Position numbers and translations under genes: made by a program. Shown piece after piece: positions 1 through 12,635 of a stretch of DNA of 64,000 nt. The notes under the pieces are model-generated. The model made no database searches, was not told where the DNA came from, and saw only the letters and a list, made by a program, of their open reading frames with translations. Location: the NCBI GenBank assembly GCA_025786725.1, contig JAHLTZ010000047.1:62001-126000 (forward strand), in the 5' to 3' direction. The stretch's first letter is position 1. Each line of letters begins with the position of its first letter. This stretch comes from Syncephalis fuscata. Lineage: Eukaryota; Zoopagomycota; Zoopagomycetes; Zoopagales; Piptocephalidaceae.

Positions 1-1075
1 TGAGGGGTGAAGCGACTTGGGTAAACCGAGACTAGTGTGACTGAGTCATCCTTGAAACGTCGTTGCATTGCCAATAAAGCTTGTTTGTAGTGCGGTACTT
101 ATTGCTATCGCCTAGTTGAATATAGGTCCATACTCTCCGTGTATGATGCCATCTATCGGCAAATGACTTGGCCGGTAGTTACACTTATACGTTGCTGAAC
201 ACACCGACCCTTGTATCTGCTAACTTTGGCGTTGTTTAGTAAATCGCTTAATAAAACCGATTCACCAATGGCCATTTATTAATACTGTTTTTTGATGCAG
301 TGTATCAGTTAGGCGTTGCATTAGCAGATGGCTACACCTGCCGCTTAGACGTCGCCTTGCTTACTACTACTACTACTACTATTACTACTTATCATTATCT
401 CCCGAGTTATTTCAATAACTACCCGAGAGAATTGAGCAATTAACGCCTTGAACTGCAAAGTCTACAGAGTGCATGTGACTGTTCACTATGACTATTCATT
501 TGCTCGTAATTGGTCCACGCCTCCCTTTTTGTTTCATACTATAAGAATCACTATATGGATATGTAACCTCAAAGAGTTTAAATAGCGTCGTTAACAATCA
601 ATATCGCCACTTTTACAAATCATATTATCACTCGTTTCTCACTTGCTACCATCTACGATTGTCGCAGCCGTATTACGGTAAATTCATTAAGCACTTTTTG
701 TCGTACATCTTTATATAATCTTACATACATAAACACGTCGTTATTCTTCTTTGTTTCAAGTCGGTCTTTTTTGTTCGTTGTACTTCTTTCGACACAATAA
801 CTACCGCAACAACAACAACAACACTCATATCAACCATATCATCCCCAATAGTTCAATTTCACTTTCTTATCTTAATAACATAGGTAACGGTGGCAGTGTT
901 AATTATCTAAGCCCATTTGTATTTCATTTCTACTCGTACTAAGTGATTATTGCTACGCTATTGTCTATTGATTAATCAATTGCCTTTATTTCATATAACC
1001 TCGCAAAAACAAAGGATTAGTTTCACTATCAATCTATCTATTTACATCTATTGCTATTGTATCAGTGCTTGTAAT
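1..1075. other. 5' flank, no gene seen
   Basis: No coding sequence that I can support lies here. A TAC/TTA trinucleotide microsatellite lies near 358-390. The last few hundred bases are CT- and CAA-rich and probably form the promoter and 5' UTR of the F-box gene that starts at 1076. Confidence 0.5.
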
Positions 1076-3850
1076 ATGACTCCACCTCAAGTAGTTTTGG
1101 ATGAAAGTAAAGTTCAATTAAACCACCCATCGTTCAAGGCGTCCACTCTTTATTATTCGCTATTCAATAGTCCTTGTAGTGTCGCTACCCGTCTACCTGA
1201 AGAATGTCTTATCCACATTCTTTCCTTTCTACCATTGACTACGCTGTTAACGGTAACGCGCGGTACTTGTCGGCACTGGCGGCATCAACTTGTACCGCAT
1301 GCCGTATTGGCTGCGTTGCGCCGCCAACAAGCGCGGTGCACTGTTTATACAAACCCGCCTTACTTGAACTTTAGTTGGGTGTATAGCATGTCGCAGGCCG
1401 ACCGGCTTCACTTGTCGCCCGTATCGGTCGATCCCGCAAATGAAGTGGTGATCTTCAAAATGGCACGGCCCACAGACAAATCCGACTCGTCGATGGAAGG
1501 GTGGATGGGCACAGAGTCTGATGTAATCGACGCTGCCTTGCGAGCAGTACGGCATTTTAAAGTTGACTTTTCTGGCTGGCCCAGTGGCGCGTCGGCGCGC
1601 CGTTTTACTCGGCGCCAAATGAGAAATCGAGAACGGCGCCAAGAAGAAGCACTACGACTTGCTTCACTTATGTGGTACGAGTCGTCGCAGCAGCAGCAGC
1701 AGCAGCAGCGTCAACGTTCCTCTTCTGCTCACGAATCAATTACCCAAGCTGTCGATCATTTGTCGACGGAATCAGCTGCTGTATTACCGTCGAATTCATT
1801 ACTTACTACCAATCAGCTTCAGCATCTTCATTCGTTAACGCCATCCGTTCACACACTCGCCTCGTCCCATGCCGTTTTTGGTCCTATGAATGGAACAATG
1901 ACGCCGAATCGCTATAGTAATAGCCATAGTAGTCACAACAGTCACACTATAATGGAAAGCGGTGATCATTCTCACCATCACCACCACCACCACCACCATC
2001 ATGACCATGAATCGGATGATGAAGACGATGCTATTGTCGAAGTAACTGACCCGGCAAATCAAGGCTATGCTAATGTAGCTGCTGCCGCTGTCATGGATGC
2101 TGATGATCAAGAGCCAGGTACGAATGGACCTGTTAATTACAATTCAGTGGTGGTAGAGCCACCTGCACTAGCACCACCTCTACTGCCACCAATTATTGAT
2201 GTAGTTCCAAATGAAGATAATGAGCAGCCCGACGAAGTGGCTAATACAACTAACGATGAAGTATCAATATCAGTTAATTCTAGTTTATTGGCCACCATTA
2301 CTGATGAAGATAGTGCTGATAATAATGACGATGAAGATGTTGATGAAGACGATGAAGACGATGACGAATTGAACAGCGAAACAGACGATGGCTCAGCCGA
2401 AAATACCAATAATCCACAACCACCAACAGAGTTTGGATGGCATGAAGTTAATGCTGCCGATGAATGGGTACGGGCCTGGCACCGACTACACGCAACTTAC
2501 CGGCCTACTGTAGAGACTTTCTATACAGCTGAATCAATCCCCGGCTATCGACCATCAACCGGACTTAACGATTTATACGGGCTTAATTCTTCTAAAACAA
2601 CGCAAACATCATCAAATAAAAATATCGACTGTGTCGATGCGCTTATTACAGGTGGCTATACAGGCGATGCGGGCGTTTCTGTACGCTATGAACATCATCC
2701 AATATTTGGATTCCGTATTGTATGGATGCGTGTTTCTTTTGCATGGCTATTAAGTGGCTGGTTTGTGTCGGCACCCGATACACGTGGTCCTACTGCATCT
2801 TCAGTGCCCATGCCTACAGCCACTACTGTAGCTACGGCCACGGCCACTGCTATAGCCATGGCCCCGCTCATCTCTAATAGTGCCACTGCATATCGAGAAC
2901 GCCATGACACGCTATTGGCTCGATTACGCCAAAGAGCCCAAGCACTTGATCCGTATAGTCATGCCAGCATTACGCCATCGATGGGCCAGTCACTTGTCGG
3001 CTCTGATGGTACATGGCGTGGACCTGTTCGACCTATATTTTTACTTGACGGACCGGATGGTGTGGCGCCGCCTCGTAACGGCACATCACTGCTAGATCGA
3101 ACACGTCGTGGCCGTTTAATGTTGCGTCAATCGATGGACCGACTTAATACTAAAAGCAAAACACTTTATCGTAAACTGTCGTGTATTTCATTAAATAGTC
3201 ATGATAATGACAACGACACCGATAGTCATGACAGCAACGACAATGGCTATATTTATAAGATGGGACCACAAACATCTTTATTACCAACTTTACCGGAGCC
3301 AATGCCCAGGCCATATCAATCACCACCTCATCAAGTTCAGCCACCTATTTACGCATCAAGACTTTATCGATTACAAAAAGAGATTGAAGAGCAAGCAAAA
3401 CTACATCTTGCCAATAGGATATCGTCAGACGCCACTGCACTCTTTGATACGGCTCACGATACATCAAGTACACTTCATTGGCTTGTCGATCCGTATAATC
3501 CATTAACGATTGCTTGGTGCGCGGGTGAGCTTGACTGTTCGGTGGATGAATTCTTACGTTGGCAAACTAAGCAGCCAGCCATGATAACTAACGACTACAC
3601 ATCAGTAACGAAGAGTGCCGCTCGTCGTCGTCGTATGGTTGAAACTGGCTTGTGTATGATTGGCTGTGATCCATCGGCACTATGGAAGTATAAACACGCC
3701 AAGCGTTATATTATGCAAGGTGGTGGTGATCAATCGGTCGTTACAGTGGCTAGAGTAGCTGCTTCCGAACGAGCCTACGCTAAGCATTGGAAAGAAGTGG
3801 CCGCTGCACGTAATAGAATACGGGAACACCAACGCTTGTCGCGCCAATAA
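1076..3850 (+). CDS. F-box protein with long low-complexity regions
   Basis: This is a single-exon gene of 924 aa. An F-box lies at about residues 38-80 (RLPEECLIHILSFLPL..., then a C-R-x-W motif), so the protein is likely an SCF ubiquitin-ligase substrate adaptor; that is family knowledge. The middle contains a Gln run (about 205-212), a His run (about 300-310) and an Asp/Glu-rich stretch (about 415-435). The C-terminal third is better ordered and carries a conserved-looking Trp/Cys-rich segment around DPYNPLTIAWCAGELDCSV, which I cannot assign to a family. The start is the ATG at 1076; the open frame extends upstream but without another ATG. It converges with the kinesin gene on the right. 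The substrate is unknown. Confidence 0.8.
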   Translation: MTPPQVVLDESKVQLNHPSFKASTLYYSLFNSPCSVATRLPEECLIHILSFLPLTTLLTVTRGTCRHWRHQLVPHAVLAALRRQQARCTVYTNPPYLNFSWVYSMSQADRLHLSPVSVDPANEVVIFKMARPTDKSDSSMEGWMGTESDVIDAALRAVRHFKVDFSGWPSGASARRFTRRQMRNRERRQEEALRLASLMWYESSQQQQQQQRQRSSSAHESITQAVDHLSTESAAVLPSNSLLTTNQLQHLHSLTPSVHTLASSHAVFGPMNGTMTPNRYSNSHSSHNSHTIMESGDHSHHHHHHHHHHDHESDDEDDAIVEVTDPANQGYANVAAAAVMDADDQEPGTNGPVNYNSVVVEPPALAPPLLPPIIDVVPNEDNEQPDEVANTTNDEVSISVNSSLLATITDEDSADNNDDEDVDEDDEDDDELNSETDDGSAENTNNPQPPTEFGWHEVNAADEWVRAWHRLHATYRPTVETFYTAESIPGYRPSTGLNDLYGLNSSKTTQTSSNKNIDCVDALITGGYTGDAGVSVRYEHHPIFGFRIVWMRVSFAWLLSGWFVSAPDTRGPTASSVPMPTATTVATATATAIAMAPLISNSATAYRERHDTLLARLRQRAQALDPYSHASITPSMGQSLVGSDGTWRGPVRPIFLLDGPDGVAPPRNGTSLLDRTRRGRLMLRQSMDRLNTKSKTLYRKLSCISLNSHDNDNDTDSHDSNDNGYIYKMGPQTSLLPTLPEPMPRPYQSPPHQVQPPIYASRLYRLQKEIEEQAKLHLANRISSDATALFDTAHDTSSTLHWLVDPYNPLTIAWCAGELDCSVDEFLRWQTKQPAMITNDYTSVTKSAARRRRMVETGLCMIGCDPSALWKYKHAKRYIMQGGGDQSVVTVARVAASERAYAKHWKEVAAARNRIREHQRLSRQ

Positions 3851-4184
3851 TTATAAGGTATTGCAAATACGGGATGGGCCATAAGCGATTAAGATTATTA
3901 TTATATCGTTATTTTATTAATCATTGATTATTTTTCTTTTTCTATACATATTTTTAAATTTTACAATAAACCTTCACTTGTTCATTATTAAATTACTAAT
4001 AGCCGTTATTGATAGTAATTGTCATCGTCACTTTAATTCTACAAATAAAAGAGCAAAATGATTATTGCATTACTATTTTTATGATTACGCACAAACAAAT
4101 ACGAAATAATCTTAATGAATAACAGAGAAAATAGAAGAAAAACCAAGTAATGAATATCCTAAATAAACAGTCGTCGTTTCTTAA
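3851..4184. other. convergent 3' intergenic region
   Basis: A short AT-rich gap between the 3' ends of the F-box and kinesin genes. It has several AATAAA-like polyadenylation signals (for example ACAATAAA near 3962) and no coding sequence. Confidence 0.5.
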
Positions 4185-7100
4185 TCAACGCCAAATGGGC
4201 CGGTTACGCGTTACTTTCTCCGCCGATGAATTGCTACTAGTGTTACTTGTGCGTCTTGATTGGCGTGCTTTCGATGATAGGCTTTCGTCGAATGAATTGT
4301 TGCCTTTATTGGCTAGGACAGCCGGTAAGGGTAGAATATCTGTACTTACGGTTTGTCGACGATGTCGGCGCTGTAGTCGATCAGCCGTGGCCGATGAATA
4401 TTCATTTTCCTTTGATGTGTTTGCTCTACGTGATTGTAATAGTTGCATAGCCCGTGTATTAGTCGTCGATGATTTACCACTATTGCTGCCGCTTGTTGTT
4501 GTACTGGATGTTAATAGATTTTGAATCGTACTCGATCGAGTAATCATTGATGTACGCCGTGATGTATGTGATACTTGGCTTCTACTATGGCCCAATAGTG
4601 AGGCATTTGCTTTATCATAAGTATTTGGCAAAGCCATTAATGAAATATCGCCTGGATTAGATGATTTGGCCATACTGCGTTCAAGTCGGCCAAGAACACC
4701 GGTAACAAATGATTCTCCCATGGCTCGACTGCGCCGACGGGCTCTTGTCTCGCGAATGGGTCCACTGCCACCATCACTGCCGGGTGTTGATGGTGATCGG
4801 TGTTCATTTTTAGTCGTGTTATATTCATTAGAACGGCGCTTTTCAAACGATGTATTTACTGAGGTGCCCATTGATACATTGGATGATTGGCGTGATGACG
4901 TAGTTTCTTTAAAAAAATTTGGATCTTTTACTGATGTTGATCCACTTGTATTAGGCGATGATCGACTACGTTTACTGTTGTATACCGGTGAAATACGACG
5001 ATTAATGAGCCGTTGTGTGTCTTGACTTTGCTGTTGTTGTTTTAAATGATCATTATTACCAGTGTTAAAGGTTATATCAGCTGATGTATCTTCAATAGGA
5101 CGCTTGGATGATAGCATTGCAGCCTCGGTTCTTGGGCTAATAATAACTACAGATTTGCCGTGACCGCCTGGTCTTTTGGGACGGTTTGGATCTTTAAGAC
5201 TTGAACGTAATAATACTGGTGATGGATGTTTAGTAGATCTATTACCGCTATGGTCATTATTACTATGATTGGCAGTTACGCGGCGTGTATTACTGCCTGC
5301 TAATAGCGATGTAGACCCCGTGATGGATGTAGCAGCTGCCGTTAATGCTGCACCTAATAGCGATGCAGTTCGTGGACCAGTAATAAGTCGACGGGCACCA
5401 GTCATAACGGCCGATTTAACTGGTGTAAGACGGCGACGACGAGCTGGTGAGGATACAACACGTTGTATCGGTACTGAGCGCTGTGGTGCACCAATATTTA
5501 CACTAACATTACCGGCCATCTCAGCTGCAACAGCTGGACGACGAATACTTGATAACATTCGAGTAACTGCATTATAGTCAAGTTGACCGCTAGTACCACT
5601 ACTTAAAACGGTACTTGGTCGAGATTGAACTGCCGATGTATTTACATCATTGAACGTGTTGTTATTGCTATTGCTATTGTTATTACTGTTGTCGTTATTG
5701 TTATGCAAGATTGAAGTATTTGTATGTTGTAATGATGGTTTACTGTTTGTGCTATTTACAGTCTGTTGATTAATCGTGGCCGGTTTGATTGTATTTGATG
5801 GCTCATTTGACAGATTAATAAGCTGTGTTAATGAAGTAAATGACTGAATGGCCTGCATATAAATATCATTCATACTGGATAATTGAGCATTGCCTTCCTC
5901 GCCCCATGACTCGGCCATACGTAAACAAGCACGTAGACTGGCTAGCTGTAATGCATTACTTTTGGCAAATTCAGCTAAACAGCTTGATACACGTACAAGT
6001 TGTTGTTGCGAGGCAGTTAGTGCCTTTTCTAAACGTGTATTGGCGGCCATCAATTCAAGTCGGTCACGTTCTCTATTGAATTCACGCTGTGCCAATTCAC
6101 GCTCACGTCGACGCATTCCCGGGAAATCTGTGGCCATAATCCGGGCGGCATTGGCACGCTGTTCCGATAGCAGTGTTTCAGCACGATGACGCTGCTGCTG
6201 CATTTGCTCAGTACGTGTTGTAGCATCTGATAAAATCTGCTCCGCTGTTTGATAGAAAGATGCTGCCGTTGCTGCCGTGTGTGGATCTTTAGACTGATAA
6301 TTATCAAATGCCTTACACCAAGCCGACATCCACGCTTGCTGTTGCTGGTATGCCTCAACTGCAAATGCGGCCTCAGCAAACTCACCTTCTGTTGTATGGC
6401 TAACCGTGTAAGTACGTGCTAATCGTTGCAATTCCTTATCTACAGCCACTCGACTTGATGGTGTTAAACCATGGTCATTAGTTGCTGCAGTATTGGCTGA
6501 TGAGCTGGTAGCTGTTGTGTTTACAGTTCTTGCAACGCGTGCAGCAGTTGCTGTATGACTTGTTGTAGATGGACCAGTGCGTACAAGGCGTAGTTTGCGC
6601 TTCAATTCAGCCACTTCACCTTTCAACTCTGTGATAATACGACGATATTGTGATACGTGCATAGTGACATTGACTGTGTTGCGTGCCACCTTCGTTTTAA
6701 TATTCTTTGCCCGATTTGCATATTTGAGTGTATTGTGTGTTTCTTCGTAGTGAATAGAACATGGACTCACACAAACGATCATAACAGTACGACAATTGCC
6801 GCCCAATGAGAATTTAAGCAATCGGGTTAATTTACTGTCACGGTATGGAATATGTGCTGATTTACGTTCATCACACAAAGCATTAATACAATTACCCAAT
6901 GCTAATTAAATATATTAATAAAATGATTACATTGTTTATAATTATAACCAAATACTTACCAAGTAATGATCGATTAATACTAGCACCTATATACATATAC
7001 ATACATACATACATATATTATTAATTAATATTGGGTTTATCTATTTAATATATCATTACCTTCAAGCAAACGACCACCAGTATTTTTAGTAACACTAGCA

Positions 7101-8336
7101 CGTTCACTACCAGCTAGATCAATAATGCTCATAGTGGCTACTGTGACATTACTGCTGATACTGGCTGAGCGTGGACGACGGCGTACATTGACTTGTAGAA
7201 CAGCATGAGAACGTGATGATACAGCATTGGCACAGGTAGGTGACATGGCACGGTTCTTATTACCAAGTATCAATAGACGCATTACTTCTTCCGGCTATTA
7301 AAATAAACAATTAAATATTAAGGTTAGATAGTAGAATGTATAGACTAATGTTAACAACTTGCCGTTTTTGGATTATGTTCACTTAGACCAGCAACCATGA
7401 CACCACGTTGATCTTCTCGTAATGCTAATGGCCGTCCTCGACCACCTTCACTTATAAGTAGATCGCAAATAGTTTCATTATAGACTTCAAGGTAGGATAT
7501 AGATAGTTCAGTCGATATATCCTCTTCATTGGCTTGCATTTTCTCAAATAACTCTCGCATAGTAAGAAAGATAATACCTGGATCATCTGATGTGCCACTA
7601 TATAATATAGTATCAATATTAATGTAATTAATTAAATTGTAAATTATAATATAAATTGTAATAAGTTACCTAATTGTATGTGTTTTACCGCACCCAGTTG
7701 CCTATTTAATGATTTAATTAATATTAATATCATTAATTTAATAGTATAGTTAACACTTACACCATAAGCAAATACTGTAACATTATATCCATTCAATACT
7801 GATGTAATTAGATTTTTAGTAGTACCGGCAAATACTTGTTCTTGACTTGCTTCTTCGTTAAAAACCCGATCAAAGGCAAATCGAATATCTTTGCATCGAC
7901 GTCCACCAGTGGGTCCATTTAACCGGCCACCACTCATATTGTTACTTGAAGTAGTAGGTCGATCCAAAGTACTAGGTGGATCAAATACAAGCATTCGGTC
8001 ATCAATGACAGATATTACTTTACGAAGAGCGGCTCCGTTGGAACTAGTATCGCTTGAAGAAAGAGCTGCGTTTGAATTGAAAGCATATTGACTTTGTGAT
8101 TCCGTTGGTATCATACCACGCTCTTTCTCCGTAAGAGGGCGAACCCGTATAGCAACAGTAATTGACGAAGTAACTGGATTGTCATCGCTTTCACTGGGAT
8201 TGGTGGCCGGTGCTGTGGCGGCCGTAGTTGCGGACTGAGCATTCTGGTCGGGGTTCTCGATCAGACTAGTCGCGTCATTATCTTGTTCTGTCATAGTAGC
8301 GTCGAGGTCTTTGTCTACAGTATCGCCATAAGCCAT
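4185..8336 (-). CDS. KIP3: kinesin-8 motor protein (Kip3/KIF18 type), 6 exons
   Basis: A plus-end-directed microtubule motor and depolymerase that controls spindle and cytoplasmic microtubule length (family role). Exons on the minus strand: 7761-8336, 7670-7701 (32 nt), 7363-7597, 7060-7294, 6960-6986 (27 nt) and 4185-6901, giving 1273 aa with phase kept throughout. The motor starts near residue 56 (VAIRVRPL). The P-loop [14 protein letters not shown] (about 189-202) is the kinesin-8 variant, with Ala-Thr-Gly-Cys instead of Gln-Thr-Gly-Ser. SSRSHAVL is switch I, IDLAGSE is switch II, and the motor ends at YANRAKNIK (about 425). A basic, coiled-coil then Ser/Asn-rich tail follows. The third intron has a GC donor (GCAAGT), the only GC-AG intron I found; it is needed to keep the [12 protein letters not shown] frame. 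Confidence 0.93.
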
Positions 8337-9374
8337 AGTTGCAAGCTATTTGCAATATGTCTGCTTTGCGTAGAATAAATTGTCAGTCCCAAACAAGTTG
8401 GCAATGGGCTGGGTTGGGTTGGGTTGATGCGTGGTGTAAATAATCACCTCCAACTTAATCAACTAGATTCACTAAGATAATAATACCAACAACCTAATGC
8501 ACGTATAGTATCATGTAACTGGAGAATAAAACAAAGTAGACGACGTTGCAGACAAAAAAGATAGTCGGTAACAGTATGGTAGAAAAGAAGGAAATAGATT
8601 ATGTGTGTATTTATTGAACACGAAAATTGTGTCAAAACAATAACAACACAAATAGACGCGTTGATTGGTCGAGGAATTCACAATGAATTTGTGATCTATG
8701 AAATACAAAAGTAACATCATTATTATTAGAGTAGAACTGACATTGTGTCATTTTACGCAATCGATCATAATAATTTAAATAGTTGATTTGTGTTTAAATC
8801 ATCATTCATAATAAACATAAAGTAACATCATTATCATTATCATTAGAATAGAAATGACATAATGATAAATAAATGTTAGTAAGAGTTTGTGGATTATATT
8901 TTCAATATTATAATAAATCAGGTTTGTTAAGTCAATCTACTAAATATGATATAAAATGCTTAGTTTAAGCCTTGTAATTAATAAAAACGTTTTAAGGCGA
9001 TATATTGACACTGATCGTTTCTTTGTTTGATAAAATGTATCATGTGAATAAAAGACATAAAAATATGTATTAATATAATAGGACTGATAGAAAATCTGTA
9101 GATTAATTTTTGTATAAAATAAAACATCAAACCATTGATAAGTATGAGGCCAAAGTTTTAAATTCGGTAATAAGAGTTCGGCTTTTAAATAAACCGCACT
9201 GCGGTATTAATCAAACCTAAATTTGGCACATAACACGGTGAAACCGTTAGTCGAAATTGGCAAGTACCACATGGTTAGAGCAAGGATATGTAACCTATAT
9301 AAAGGGACAGTTTTTGTTACTTTCATCATCAAGTTTTATCGCTATTATATCATTTTGTTAACAATTTTACTGCC
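8337..9374. other. divergent intergenic region with G-quadruplex motif
   Basis: A roughly 1 kb AT-rich spacer between the divergent kinesin and secreted pseudokinase genes. It holds four GGG runs with 2-nt loops at 8406-8423, about 70 nt upstream of the kinesin ATG. A TATATAAAG box at about 9296-9304 is a plausible TATA element for the gene starting at 9375. No coding sequence was recognised. Confidence 0.5.
9296..9304 (+). promoter_or_regulatory. TATA-like element of secreted pseudokinase A
   Basis: The motif CTATATAAAGG lies about 75 nt upstream of the ATG at 9375 and is the clearest TATA-like box in the spacer. Assignment as a promoter is inference from sequence and spacing. Confidence 0.4.
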
Positions 9375-10612
9375 ATGATGTTCCTTGGACGTAGATTAGG
9401 CAATGCTGCCTTTACAAGTTTTGTTATAAATTTACTTATCGCTTATCAGCCTATACTGGGTGACAATACAGAAGTAGGATCCAGTAGCCGTAGTAGCCAG
9501 AAGAGCGGTAAATAATGCGTACTTCCACTATGCTATACGGCTTATTTTGTTGTAATGGTGTAATATAGGAAATACCATTTTTGATAACATCGGTGAACCT
9601 AATCCTTTTGGTCAAAAAGATCTCACTATTACAAGTGACAATATAAATGATCGCAAAGCTATACAGATTGCTCGAGGTTTATACAAATCTAAAGATGTCC
9701 ATGTTACTTGCGCACGTATCAATGGTGAGCAGTTCCCAGAGATGCAAGCATACAAAGTAGGTCATAAACAAAATAAACATTAATATGGTACTTACAGTCA
9801 AATAACTATGCTAGAGCCTTAAGGACCTTCAGGGCACCGTAGAAAATGCTGATGGTGCAGAGTTTGTTAAGCAGGTAGTACACGACTTTGAATGGAATGG
9901 TATGCAGTGTTTTGTTACTCCCTCAAGATGCGATAAAACCTTGGAGTATTACACTGCTCATATACCAAATCAACAAAAACATGACCTGCTTTTAAAGCTA
10001 ATGATTCAAGTTTTACATGGTATGTGGCGATAGGCTAATGCAAGTGTGGCTTACTAATAATTACGGTAATCATAGGAACTGCCTATTTGCATCGACACAA
10101 TACCACATACAATGATTTTACGCCCACCAGTGAGTATAGCTAGTGTTCCGTAGTATAGTTAGTTATATTGATGTGCTATTCTAGCTATTTGTGTCAACTC
10201 GGACAAGCGCAGTGAGCCAAAAGCTTTGCTTTTTAATTTCAAAAAGTCTTCTTTTTTGAAGTTTGTAACAGAAAAAAAGGTATTTCTCAACTTTCCACAT
10301 AGACCATATGTGCTTGACTCACAAGAGTGGAAAATGGAGCAATATGTTGACATGCGTAAGCAAGATCTATGGAATATTGCAGCACTATTTTACGCACTTC
10401 TTTTCAACATCTCTCCCTACAAAGATAGCCAAAAACTATACGAACATCGTGAAGATATGACATCATTTAACCTACGAAGATTTACTTCAATTCAGTATCG
10501 TTCTAGACTGCTAACCAAAATGATAAAAGATATGCTTGTCTGGAACAGCAAAGAACGTCCTACTCCAGAAGAGTATTTAGAAAGTGCCAAATTTATTAGC
10601 GAATCTAAATAA
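9375..10612 (+). CDS. secreted kinase-like protein A (pseudokinase), 5 exons
   Basis: Exons 9375-9507, 9569-9756, 9824-10019, 10076-10129 and 10185-10612 give 332 aa in continuous frame. The N-terminus is a hydrophobic signal peptide ending near AYQPILGDN. The C-terminal lobe is kinase-like: MRKQDLWNIAALFYALLFNISPY matches the helix-F region (D-x-W-x-x-G/A) and RPTPEEYL the end of the fold. The short 54-nt exon 4 holds the catalytic-loop equivalent (GTAYLHRHNTTYNDFTPT). There HRD has become YND, the Mg-binding Asn is Thr, and DFG is replaced by N-F-K. Phosphotransfer is therefore unlikely. It lies in tandem with protein B and shares its exon plan with B, C and D. A role as a secreted binding protein or effector is inference. 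Confidence 0.75.
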
Positions 10613-11163
10613 ATTGCAATGTTACTACTGTTAATTTAATGCAATTGGATGGCAACAGCGAAATTCCAATTGGTTTTTTATGGCATAAAATGACCACGTT
10701 CTTTTTGCGTAATTTGAATTGTGATTGATACATGAGACTTTAAAACGCCGCTTTTCGGATGATATATATCGCCATTAAACTGCTACCATTTTAAACTAAA
10801 TAGATCACTAACTCTAAAACAGCTTATCAACTTTTAAATCCACAGTTTTCTAAAATAACTATTAATCTTATTTACTGTTTTTAAGTTGTACTCCAAAATA
10901 GTTTATTCAATTTGGTGGCATAGTTATTCTACATAGCCATAACTATAACGATCACGGGGACAGTCATTTCTATTTGTGGAATAATAGCGTTTCATATTCA
11001 TTTGCCGTTGTTTCTTTTACAGCTTCAGTAAGAACATGCTTTTTGTATCACCATAGTATAAATGCAGGCAACTTACAACACCAATATTGAGCACCATTAG
11101 CTCCCTCCCCAAATAAACAAGCCGCTTCTCTCACTTCTCTTAACGCACTTTTAAACGTGAATC
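10613..11163. other. spacer between tandem pseudokinases
   Basis: AT-rich, with no open reading frame that resembles a gene. It contains the 3' flank of copy A and the CT-rich promoter-proximal region of copy B (CTCCCTCCCC near 11100). Confidence 0.45.
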
Positions 11164-12413
11164 ATGCTATCCTCCTATCGCTCTATGAAGCTTATAGCCG
11201 CTATGTGCATTCTGGCAAATGCATTATCGATTGATGCCGCAGTAACCCAAGTAACGACAAATCAAGCCAATGGTGTGTACCACCGGCTGCTTTTATCACC
11301 AAGTACTAATTTATTTCTAAACTATAGATGGACTTGCAAGCCTTATCGCCGAAAACCAAAACAACAAACAAATTACGGCTAGTCTAAGTAAAAAAATAGA
11401 TTTTTCTCTCCCAGGAGTTAGATACAAGAAAGACCTGGTTCATTTTCGATGTGTTTTCGATCCAACAAGAATACAGAACGAAATGAGTATAAGCAGCGTA
11501 AGTTAGAAATACACGCATATGTGTTTTTACTTTAATAAAACCGATCTTTTATATTCTTATAGTATCTCGTTTCAAATCCTCAAAGTATAAATACACAAGG
11601 TCGAGACAGTATTAAGACATATCAAAACACCTTTGTGGTCGATGGTGGTCGCTGCTTTACATGGCCAATTGGGGATTATCAGCCGCTAATTGATCTAGCA
11701 AAACTACCTTCAGAAAAAAAGGCAGCGCTGTTACCTAATATTGCTGAAGCAATGGTATCAGGTATGCAATGATTAAATCATCTTATCACTGTTATGTACT
11801 AATATAGTTGCATTTGTAGCTGTTCATTCTTTACATCTTCGTGGATTCTATCAGGGAAATCTTACACCTAGCAGTAAGTTGATGCATTACCAAGTAGATG
11901 CACACTTATTAATATGTGTTAATAGACTTTTTGATCAACAAAAACTATCAAACGAATACTGCAGATATTGTGCTCACAGGATTTGGATATTCAGGTCGTT
12001 TGCATGAGCAAAATATGCCAGCGGTACTTTCTAAGGATGAGTGGTTTTTATACAAGTCGCCGGAATCGTTTGGCTCTAACGTAATTGACATGAAAAAGCA
12101 CGATATGTACGGACTGGGCGCAAATCTTTTTCACTTGATCTCAAATAATCCTCCACATCTCGCACTATACAAGCAAGCCAAATCGCTTGAGCTATTTAGT
12201 AAAACAATGCAAAATATTCAACGACTAGGTGATCTCGACTTCCAACTCAACCAATTGAATGATCCAGATAGAAACACCCTTAGTTTCTGTATTCTTTTGA
12301 TGCAAAAAATGATGGCGCCAATGGTTGATCAAAGAATGTCTTTGGATGCGTTTCTGAAAAATTTTGAATCGTATCGTCTAACCAATGAAGCGGCTAACAA
12401 AGCGTATTTCTAA
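11164..12413 (+). CDS. secreted kinase-like protein B (pseudokinase), 5 exons
   Basis: Exons 11164-11272, 11328-11497, 11563-11761, 11820-11873 and 11926-12413 join without frame error to 339 aa. The protein opens with a signal peptide (MKLIAAMCILANALSIDA core). As in copy A, exon 4 is exactly 54 nt and carries the catalytic-loop segment AVHSLHLRGFYQGNLTPSN. HRD is replaced by Y-Q-G, so the catalytic Asp is lost, while the following Asn is kept. DFG is replaced by T-G-F-G. MKKHDMYGLGANLFHLI corresponds to the helix-F region. It is probably catalytically dead. It follows copy A by 550 nt in the same direction, as expected from tandem duplication, but the proteins have diverged strongly. Confidence 0.75.
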
Positions 12414-12635
12414 ACAATGAATGGGCGGGTTATTACTTGTCCTATTTAAATTAAAATATATTTTCTAAAAGTCTTGGGCGATTTATTTAAAAATAATAGG
12501 TGTGCCACATCTATAGAGGTGTTAAAGCAATAAATGTCAGTGGTGTAAAAGTGAAGCAAAAAAGCTATACGAATAAGTAATTGTGTAAAATAGTACGGGG
12601 ATCATTGGGTGGTTGTTTAATTATAACATTATTCA

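Noticed and set aside
751-1075. N-terminal extension of the F-box protein
   Set aside because: The longer frame begins at TTG, not ATG, and its Tyr/Ile/Ser-rich translation looks like untranslated leader.
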